A DNA stretch of 7,236 nucleotides from assembly GCA_027295435.1 (NCBI GenBank), contig JAPUKX010000168.1, positions 1 through 7,236 of the forward strand, read 5' to 3'. The translations under genes and the position numbers were made by a program. The stretch's first letter is position 1; the number at the start of each line of letters is the position of its first letter. Under the pieces are notes generated by a model that did no database searches, was not told the origin of the DNA, and saw only the letters and a list, made by a program, of their open reading frames with translations. Positions 1 through 4,585 of this stretch are shown in pieces. The DNA is from Planctomycetota bacterium. Lineage in GTDB: Bacteria > Planctomycetota > Phycisphaerae > Phycisphaerales > SM1A02.

Positions 1-1500
1 CACGCGCGAAGGTCGGGTCGATTGCCTCGGCCTGTGAGCAAGGCGGCAGGCGAGGCTTATGGGCGCAGCATCGGGCGGGCGTCAGCGTCTTCGACCCTTG
101 CGAAGGTATCCGCCGGTAAATCGCGTGAATCCCAAGGCATCCGCGCCAGGCGGCTTGCACAGACCATGGTCGAAACTCGCGAGCGTCTTCAACAGAGTTC
201 CGACGTTGCGCGTCTCAGGTCATCGGCCCAGGAGGCGTCGCGATCGGAGTCGCCGATCGTTGAGGTTGCCGGCCGTCGTCCGGAGACGGCGAAGGAGTCA
301 CGTGAGCCCAGATCACGGCTTGAGCCGGCGGACCCACCATCAAGTCCTCCCCGGGATCGCAAGGTCTCAAAGTTGCCGCCGCCTCCTCGCCGTGCGGACG
401 AAGGCCTGCGGGCGCCGGTGGCCCGTCGGTTCATTCTCACGCCCGCCGACGCGGCGCCCAGCAACGCGGCGACGGCGGTCGCGCACCCCTTGCAGCAGCA
501 GGAAATCGCTGTCCCAGCGAGAAGCACACGGCGGGAGCCCGTGGAATTGTTTGTAGAAGACGACCCATCGCGTGTTGAGCGAGCCGCTGGCCCCACCAGC
601 GCCACGATGCAGCGGGAGCTGGATGCAATCAAGACCATGGTCGGTCAAGTCCTTCAGCGACAAACGCTTGGGCGAGCAACCGTCACACGTCCGATGCCCG
701 CGAAGCTCTTCGACATCTATATGGCGTTGCTCGCACAGGACCTGTCGGAGGAATTGGCTGACCAGCTTATCAGCGATGTGCGCGACGAGCTGGATGGCGA
801 AGCTTGTGAGGACGAATCGGCTGTGCGCGAACGCGTATTGCATCACCTGGCTGCGCTGATCGGTGTTGCGGAGCCTGATTTTGCGCCTCGCAGGGCGGAT
901 CAGCGCCCGTTGACGATCGCTGTGATCGGGCCGACCGGCGTGGGCAAGACGACCACGCTGGCCAAGCTTGCCGCACTATTCAAGTTGCGCCATCACCGGA
1001 AGGTCGGCTTGGTGACGTGTGATACCTACCGCATCGCGGCGGTCGATCAGCTTCGCACCTACGCGAATATCATCGGTCTACCGCTCAAGATTGCGCTGAC
1101 ACCGTCTGAAATGGCCCAGGCGGTCCATTCTCTTGGCGACTGCGAGGTGATCTTCATCGATACCGCCGGTCGGGGCCAAAACGACCACGCCCGGATCGAC
1201 GAGCTGAGACGGTGTTTGGCGGCCGCGGAGCCGCATGAAGTGCATCTGGTGCTTTCCAGCACCGCCAGCGAAGGTGTGTTGCTTCGGGAAGCCGAGGCGT
1301 TCGACGAGGTCGGACCCGATCGGATCGTCCTCACCAAACTTGATGAAGCGGTGAGCTTCGGCGTGCTCATCAACGTGATACACAAGGTGGGCAAGAAGTT
1401 GAGCTTCATCACGACCGGCCAGGAGGTCCCGGAGCATATTGAGGTCGGCCAAGCAAGGCGTCTCGCCGAGCTGGTGTTAGGAGCCGAGGTCCACAAGTGA
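1..1500 (+). CDS. flhF: FlhF, flagellar SRP-type GTPase (5'-partial)
   Basis: FlhF is a GTPase of the SRP54/FtsY class that marks the membrane site for flagellar assembly and is controlled by FlhG. The reading frame is open to base 1, and the N-terminal B domain usual at the FlhF start is absent, so the gene very probably begins upstream. Counting from a TTG at 22, residues 1-225 are a low-complexity linker rich in Arg, Ser, Pro and Ala. A helical N domain follows at about 228-292, then the GTPase G domain: P-loop GPTGVGKTT at 303-311, DTYRIAAVDQ from 334, DTAGRG from 380 and the guanine-specificity motif TKLDE from 438. All nucleotide-binding motifs look intact. The stop overlaps the GTG start of flhG, the classic flhF-flhG pairing. 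FtsY and Ffh are the alternatives, but the G-domain wording, the linker and the flhG neighbour favour FlhF. Confidence 0.93.
   Translation, partial: HARRSGRLPRPVSKAAGEAYGRSIGRASASSTLAKVSAGKSRESQGIRARRLAQTMVETRERLQQSSDVARLRSSAQEASRSESPIVEVAGRRPETAKESREPRSRLEPADPPSSPPRDRKVSKLPPPPRRADEGLRAPVARRFILTPADAAPSNAATAVAHPLQQQEIAVPARSTRREPVELFVEDDPSRVERAAGPTSATMQRELDAIKTMVGQVLQRQTLGRATVTRPMPAKLFDIYMALLAQDLSEELADQLISDVRDELDGEACEDESAVRERVLHHLAALIGVAEPDFAPRRADQRPLTIAVIGPTGVGKTTTLAKLAALFKLRHHRKVGLVTCDTYRIAAVDQLRTYANIIGLPLKIALTPSEMAQAVHSLGDCEVIFIDTAGRGQNDHARIDELRRCLAAAEPHEVHLVLSSTASEGVLLREAEAFDEVGPDRIVLTKLDEAVSFGVLINVIHKVGKKLSFITTGQEVPEHIEVGQARRLAELVLGAEVHK
1486..1490 (+). promoter_or_regulatory. Ribosome binding site of flhG inside flhF
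   Basis: GAGGT lies 6 bases before the GTG at 1497, within the last codons of flhF. Together with the 4-base stop/start overlap it supports translational coupling of the two proteins. It favours this start over in-frame ATGs further on, which would remove the DQAxxLR motif. Confidence 0.6.
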
Positions 1501-2510
1501 ACGACCAGGCGACGAAACTGCGGAATCTGGTGCAGCGGAGCGCAAGCCCGCCGACGGGCATGATTGTTCCATCAGCGGTTCGCGATCGATCGTCCAACTC
1601 GCCGCGGGAGGTGGCGAGTCATGGCAGGATTGTGTCAGGATTCGGTCTGCGAATGGGCCAACCGCAGCGACGGCGCATGCCCAACAAGCTTGCCCGGGCC
1701 ATCGCGGTGACCTCGGGAAAGGGCGGAGTCGGCAAGACCAATCTCGCGGTGAACCTGGCCGTATGCCTTGCCCGTCTGGGTCAGCGGGTCTGCTTGCTGG
1801 ATGCCGATTTGGGTCTGGCCAATGCTGATGTGCTTTGCAACCTGACGCCGCGGCTGACACTGGAGCATGTGGTGTGCGGGCAGTGCCGTCTGGCCGAGGC
1901 TGTGCTGGCTGCTCCGGGCGGCTTCTGTTTGATTCCCGGCGCCAGTGGGGTCGCCCGATTGGCCGACCTGGACCACGAATCCCGCCGAGCCCTGCTTGAG
2001 CAGCTGGTGGCTCTGGAGCGAGCAGCCGACACCGTGATCATCGACACCGCCGCCGGCGTGACCGCCAACGTCCTCGCGTTTGTCGCCGCAGCCCAGCGGG
2101 TGGTCGTCACCACCACGCCCGAGCCGACCGCGATGACGGATGGATACGGGATCATCAAGGCTTTGGTCTCTAAGGCTGCAGCCGCGCGGATCGACTTGGT
2201 GGTCAACATGGTCGGCTCCGAAGCCCAGGGCGAGGCTGTCTTTGGACGAATAAATCGGGTGAGCCGGACATTCCTGAATCGGTCGCTGGAGTTTGCGGGG
2301 TCCATTCCAATGGATCCAGCGGTGCGTGAGGCGGTGCAGCAGCGGGTGCCTTTTGTGTTATATGCGCCCCAGAGTCCGGCCACCGCAGCGATGCACCGGC
2401 TGGCCCGCCGAATCGCCGGCTTGGAAGAGCCGCCCAACGGCCAGGGCTTCTTCTCGCGGCTGACGGCGTGGTTTGCCTCCAGTCAAGACAAGCGTGATTA
2501 CCTCGGTTGA
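1497..2510 (+). CDS. flhG: FlhG (YlxH/FleN), MinD-type ATPase controlling flagellar number
   Basis: A 337-residue MinD/ParA-family ATPase that in known systems limits flagellar number and stimulates the FlhF GTPase. The GTG start at 1497 overlaps the flhF stop (GTGA) and has GAGGT at 1486-1490. This start gives an N-terminal NDQATKLRNLV, matching the DQAxxLR activator motif through which FlhG acts on FlhF, which strongly supports it. Visible motifs are the deviant Walker A SGKGGVGKT at 73-81, DADLGLAN from 102, Walker B IIDTAAG around D183, and TTTPEPTAMTDGY at 205-217, a signature of the FlhG/MinD branch. The C-terminus has an amphipathic-looking stretch, FFSRLTAWF (318-326), where MinD-type proteins carry a membrane-targeting helix; that role is inferred. 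The segment between activator motif and P-loop is about 60 residues, longer than I expect for the family. Start codon and coupling imply co-translation with flhF. Confidence 0.95.
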   Translation: MNDQATKLRNLVQRSASPPTGMIVPSAVRDRSSNSPREVASHGRIVSGFGLRMGQPQRRRMPNKLARAIAVTSGKGGVGKTNLAVNLAVCLARLGQRVCLLDADLGLANADVLCNLTPRLTLEHVVCGQCRLAEAVLAAPGGFCLIPGASGVARLADLDHESRRALLEQLVALERAADTVIIDTAAGVTANVLAFVAAAQRVVVTTTPEPTAMTDGYGIIKALVSKAAAARIDLVVNMVGSEAQGEAVFGRINRVSRTFLNRSLEFAGSIPMDPAVREAVQQRVPFVLYAPQSPATAAMHRLARRIAGLEEPPNGQGFFSRLTAWFASSQDKRDYLG

Positions 2511-2605
2511 TATTGATTGGCGATTATGATGTGTCGATACCAACAGATTGGCCAAAGCCCATGTGTTGACGCCCCTGGGCAGGCATTGCGAGGGAGAAGA
2601 CCCCG

Positions 2606-2914
2606 ATGACGGGCGTGCTGAGCACTGTCCTCGCCGGATGCTTCGCCATGGCTGCGTTTGCGGTGGCGATCCTGGCCGGTCTGGCCGGAGGCAATAGCCC
2701 GGCTTCGATCCTGCTGAGAGCCTTGATCGCGATGATCGTGTGCTATCCGGTGGGGCTGATGATCGGATTGGCTGTTCAGCGTGTCGTTTCCGATCAACTC
2801 GAGGCGCAGCAGAAGGCAATCGACGATGAGGATGAGGCGAAGCCCGCGGAAGCGTCGGCGACCGAACAAAGCACAGAGAACGCAGAGGATGCCGAGGATG
2901 TGATCGTAGTTTGA
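2606..2914 (+). CDS. Small two-helix membrane protein of unknown function
   Basis: I do not recognise this 102-residue protein. Residues about 4-28 and 33-57 are two hydrophobic stretches separated by a short GGNSP turn, predicting a membrane hairpin. A conserved-looking CYPVG sits inside the second helix (46-50). After R59 the chain becomes polar and then strongly acidic: the last 35 residues are rich in Asp, Glu and Ala and end in VIVV, suggesting a disordered cytoplasmic tail. The ATG at 2606 follows a purine-rich AGGGAGAAGA at 2591-2600. The gene sits 95 bases after flhG and 102 bases before fliA on the same strand, so a role linked to flagella or their regulation is plausible but only by position. 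A LAGC at 9-12 looks like a lipobox, but the segment before it is too short and uncharged to be a signal peptide. Confidence 0.75.
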   Translation: MTGVLSTVLAGCFAMAAFAVAILAGLAGGNSPASILLRALIAMIVCYPVGLMIGLAVQRVVSDQLEAQQKAIDDEDEAKPAEASATEQSTENAEDAEDVIVV

Positions 2915-2922
2915 CGTGCAGC

Positions 2923-2952
2923 TTGTGTCCGGTAGCCATCGTGAGGTATATT
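2923..2952 (+). promoter_or_regulatory. Candidate housekeeping-type promoter for fliA
   Basis: TTGTGT at 2923-2928 and TATATT at 2947-2952 are separated by 18 bases. The -10 matches TATAAT at five of six positions; the -35 keeps only the TTG. A transcript would begin near 2959, immediately before the paired hairpins of the fliA leader. Promoter rules for this organism are unknown, so this is a weak call. Confidence 0.35.
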
Positions 2953-2961
2953 GAAGAGGTG

Positions 2962-2995
2962 TTCTGCTAGGGAGTGGCAGGACGGCTGAAAAGCC
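2962..2995 (+). other. Two tandem hairpins in the fliA 5' leader
   Basis: TTCTGCTA (2962-2969) pairs with TGGCAGGA (2975-2982) as an 8-bp stem including two G-U pairs, with a 5-base loop. One base later GGCT (2984-2987) pairs with AGCC (2992-2995) around a GAAA tetraloop of the very stable GNRA type. The second hairpin ends seven bases before the Shine-Dalgarno AGGAG of fliA at 3003-3007. The arrangement could stabilise the mRNA or tune translation. No T-run follows, so it is not a terminator. The pairing is read by eye and no energy was calculated. Confidence 0.45.
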
Positions 2996-3016
2996 AAGGT
3001 CAAGGAGTCGACCGAC

Positions 3017-3859
3017 ATGCCGAAGACAAAAACGAAGCCCTCCACGGCGAGTCGTAAGAAGACGACCGCTTACCCCGCCGCCAGAACTTCCACCTCGCTG
3101 CACGAGACGCCGGTCGAGGAAGTCTGGCGAAGGTACAAGAAAGCCGGCTCGGATGAACTCCGAAACTTCCTGATCGAACATTACCTCCACCTCGTCAAGA
3201 GCACCGCAGAGCGGATGCACATGCGCTTGCCCGGGGAGGTCGATGTTGAGGATCTCATGTCGGCCGGCTTGTTCGGGCTGATGGACGCGATCGATGCATT
3301 CGACCTTGAACGGGGCGTGAAGTTCGAGACATACTGCACACAGCGAGTCCGAGGGGCGATCTTCGATGAGCTTCGGGCCATGGACTGGGTGCCTCGCCTG
3401 GTTCGTTCCCGTACCGCCAAGATCGAGCGGGCGCGCAAGGCTCTGGAGATGAAGATGGGCCGGCAACCCACTGACAAGGAAGTGTGCAAGCAGCTGAAGG
3501 TGTCCAGGGCGGAGTACAAGAAGCTGCAGAAAGATTCCAAGCCGGTCAACGTTGTGTCGCTGAACCGCAAGTGGTTCGAAACCGATTCGAGCAAAGATAT
3601 TCGTGAGATCGATGTGATCCAGGACAAGCGCCAAGAGGACCCGATTACTGCCCTGCACAAGCGTGATCTCAAGCTGCTGATGACCAAGGGGCTGTCGCGG
3701 GCCGAGCGACTCATCGTCATTCTCTACTACTACGAGGAGATGACGATGAAGGAGATCGGCATGACGCTGGACCTCTCCGAATCGCGCGTCAGTCAGATGC
3801 ACAGCTCGATCCTGGCTCGGCTCCAGGCGCAGATGCAGTATCGGGCCAAGGAGTTCTGA
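3017..3859 (+). CDS. fliA: FliA/WhiG-type sigma-28 RNA polymerase sigma factor
   Basis: A 280-residue sigma factor of the sigma-28 family, which directs RNA polymerase to late flagellar and chemotaxis genes. The ATG at 3017 has AAGGAG at 3002-3007, nine bases upstream. Residues 1-28 are a basic Lys/Thr/Ser-rich tail. Region 2 spans about 34-115, with the core-binding and -10 recognition segment including DVEDLMSAGLFGLMDAIDAF (76-95) and KFETYCTQRVRGAIFDELR (102-120). Then come the family's DWVPR (123-127), region 3 at about 130-190, and region 4 at about 220-275 with the helix-turn-helix MTMKEIGMTLDLSESRVSQM. The length is slightly above the usual 240-260 residues because of the basic tail. 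Its place after flhF-flhG fits fliA, though WhiG-like sigma factors in some groups have non-flagellar targets. No anti-sigma flgM is seen in the window. Confidence 0.94.
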   Translation: MPKTKTKPSTASRKKTTAYPAARTSTSLHETPVEEVWRRYKKAGSDELRNFLIEHYLHLVKSTAERMHMRLPGEVDVEDLMSAGLFGLMDAIDAFDLERGVKFETYCTQRVRGAIFDELRAMDWVPRLVRSRTAKIERARKALEMKMGRQPTDKEVCKQLKVSRAEYKKLQKDSKPVNVVSLNRKWFETDSSKDIREIDVIQDKRQEDPITALHKRDLKLLMTKGLSRAERLIVILYYYEEMTMKEIGMTLDLSESRVSQMHSSILARLQAQMQYRAKEF

Positions 3860-3904
3860 ACGAACAGCTCACTTCGGTCGCGTAGGTGGGCTTCTTTGGG
3901 CCCC

Positions 3905-3987
3905 CGGGCAACCAGGCTGTAGAGGCCTCGGCGCCCCGGAGGTATCGGGACACTGCGGCTGGCGGTTCGCCTGCCAATGGTTGCCCG
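3905..3987. other. Structured inverted-repeat element, possible RNA
   Basis: CGGGCAACCA (3905-3914) is perfectly complementary to TGGTTGCCCG (3978-3987), forming a 10-bp helix around 63 bases. Inside are further pairings: AGGC/GCCT (3914-3917 with 3925-3928, sharing one base with the outer helix), CCCG/CGGG (3935-3938 with 3946-3949) and TGGCG/TGCCA (3960-3964 with 3972-3976), each around a 7-base loop. An alternative pairs CCTC with GAGG around 3926-3942. The overall shape is a multi-branched, cloverleaf-like fold lying 45 bases after fliA. It could be a 3'-UTR element of fliA, a small RNA or a leader element for the PilZ gene; being an inverted repeat, either strand could fold. I do not recognise the family. 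Confidence 0.45.
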
Positions 3988-4005
3988 TTGTCACTCTACG
4001 ACGCT

Positions 4006-4032
4006 TGACTGAGCCGCTCAGACGGCCGATAT
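4006..4032 (+). promoter_or_regulatory. Candidate sigma-28-type promoter before the PilZ gene
   Basis: GCCGATAT at 4025-4032 matches the enterobacterial sigma-28 -10 consensus GCCGATAA at seven of eight positions. The -35 expected 15 bases upstream is TGAC (4006-4009), matching TAAA at only two of four positions. The same region can be read as a housekeeping -35 TTGACT (4005-4010) with a poor -10. A hairpin CTGAG/CTCAG (4009-4013 with 4017-4021) occupies the spacer. The start point would be near 4040, leaving the structured element at 3905-3987 outside this transcript. Confidence 0.3.
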
Positions 4033-4050
4033 CCGTGTGGCATCCTGCGC

Positions 4051-4064
4051 GCCACACCGGTGGC
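4051..4064 (+). other. Hairpin in the PilZ gene leader
   Basis: GCCAC (4051-4055) and GTGGC (4060-4064) form a perfect 5-bp stem around an ACCG tetraloop. It lies just downstream of the candidate promoter and would sit near the 5' end of that transcript. Short stems like this arise by chance in GC-rich DNA, so confidence is limited. Confidence 0.3.
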
Positions 4065-4071
4065 TGGTTAT

Positions 4072-4101
4072 CGGTTCGCCCCAACGGGTTGGGACCGGAG
4101 G
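4072..4101 (+). promoter_or_regulatory. PilZ gene ribosome binding site with abutting hairpin
   Basis: GGAGG at 4097-4101 lies seven bases before the ATG at 4109 and decides that start. The sequence just before it folds as CCCAA/TTGGG (4080-4084 with 4089-4093) around CGGG, extended across a 4-base bulge by CGGT/ACCG (4072-4075 with 4094-4097). The outer stem takes up the first base of the Shine-Dalgarno, so the fold could hinder ribosome access or, by stacking, hold it open. Its regulatory role is inference. Confidence 0.45.
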
Positions 4102-4108
4102 TCATGGC

Positions 4109-4585
4109 ATGTCCCCGACGAGTGGACTGAAGGTCCGACAACACCAGCGCCACGAGATTGAGCTGCCGGTCGAGTTCGTGGTCTGTGAAGAGCATCGCAA
4201 CCAGGTGCGGTTCAGCGCGTCGTCGGGGGCCGTGGATCACCACACCGTGCGCGGCAGGTCCATTGATGTTAGCCCCGGCGGCATCGGGATCGTGTGCCGG
4301 CAGTTCATTCCGCGAATGTGTGAAGGATCGCTTCGATTGCTCAATCCCACGCCGGTAGGGACCAGCAGCGACGGTACGCCGATTCTTGAGGTTGCCTTCG
4401 AACATCGGGTGAAGGTCCGCCGCGTACGGATGGACGGCCGCGAGCCGACGTATCTGGTCGGTCTGGCCTTCACCGATCCCGAAACCGTCGATCCAGATAT
4501 CGGGGATCGCATCTCAATGCTAGCCAAGCGGATGAATGCTGAGGCCCCTGCGAGCTCGCCACGTTCGGGAGAACCTGATGTCTAA
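4109..4585 (+). CDS. PilZ-domain c-di-GMP-binding protein
   Basis: A 158-residue single-domain PilZ protein, the common bacterial receptor for the second messenger c-di-GMP. Both ligand motifs are present and in order: RxxxR as RQHQR (residues 10-14) and DxSxxG as DVSPGG (53-58), so binding is likely. The beta-barrel appears to run through about residue 120 (YLVGLAF), followed by a helical end. The ATG at 4109 is chosen because GGAGG sits at 4097-4101 and the RxxxR motif then lies close to the N-terminus, as usual; a GTG at 4037 in the same frame would add 24 residues with no visible motif or clear ribosome binding site. The stop overlaps the ATPase gene downstream by 8 bases, so the two are probably translated together, and the ATPase is the obvious candidate partner. 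Flagellar brake function (YcgR-like) is less likely because the YcgR N-domain is missing. Confidence 0.88.
   Translation: MSPTSGLKVRQHQRHEIELPVEFVVCEEHRNQVRFSASSGAVDHHTVRGRSIDVSPGGIGIVCRQFIPRMCEGSLRLLNPTPVGTSSDGTPILEVAFEHRVKVRRVRMDGREPTYLVGLAFTDPETVDPDIGDRISMLAKRMNAEAPASSPRSGEPDV
4567..4571 (+). promoter_or_regulatory. Ribosome binding site deciding the ATPase start
   Basis: GGGAG at 4567-4571 sits six bases before the ATG at 4578, inside the end of the PilZ gene. It favours that ATG over the upstream in-frame ATG at 4536. Starting at 4536 would add 14 arginine-rich residues unlike the usual N-terminus of the family. Confidence 0.6.

Noticed and set aside
22..24. TTG at 22 as the true flhF start
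   Set aside because: The frame is open to the window edge and the expected FlhF N-terminal domain is missing, so the start is most likely upstream. An AAGGT at 9-13 means it cannot be fully excluded.
2525..2530. TATGAT as a -10 box for the small membrane protein gene
   Set aside because: No acceptable -35 lies 16-18 bases upstream and there is no extended -10 TG.
2630..2641. Lipoprotein signal (LAGC at residues 9-12) in the small membrane protein
   Set aside because: The preceding segment is only eleven residues with no positive charge, too short for a signal peptide, and the hydrophobic stretch continues well past the cysteine.
2498..3802. 434-codon open frame on the minus strand opposite the small membrane protein gene and fliA
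   Set aside because: It is explained by codon bias of the GC-rich genes on the + strand, has no family motif, and overlaps a clear sigma factor over most of its length.
3888..3905. Rho-independent terminator after fliA (GGGC/GCCC at 3888-3891 and 3900-3903)
   Set aside because: The stem is only four base pairs and no T-run follows.
3905..3987. tRNA or tRNA-like gene, because of the cloverleaf layout, 7-base loops and a GGTTCG near the T-arm position
   Set aside because: The anticodon-like loop lacks the usual U33 and flanking bases, extra bases separate the D-like and anticodon-like arms, four to five bases separate the T-like arm from the acceptor strand, the D-loop GG is missing and no CCA follows.
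3905..3987. c-di-GMP-I (GEMM) riboswitch, suggested by GGGCAACC, a GGGAC segment and the PilZ gene downstream
   Set aside because: The order of conserved blocks is wrong: the GAAA-capped first hairpin and its receptor are missing, and the outer helix pairs the GGGCAACC directly with its perfect complement. Infernal against RF01051 would settle it.
4037..4108. GTG at 4037 as the start of the PilZ gene
   Set aside because: No ribosome binding site is clear, the added residues show no domain, and GGAGG is correctly placed for the ATG at 4109.
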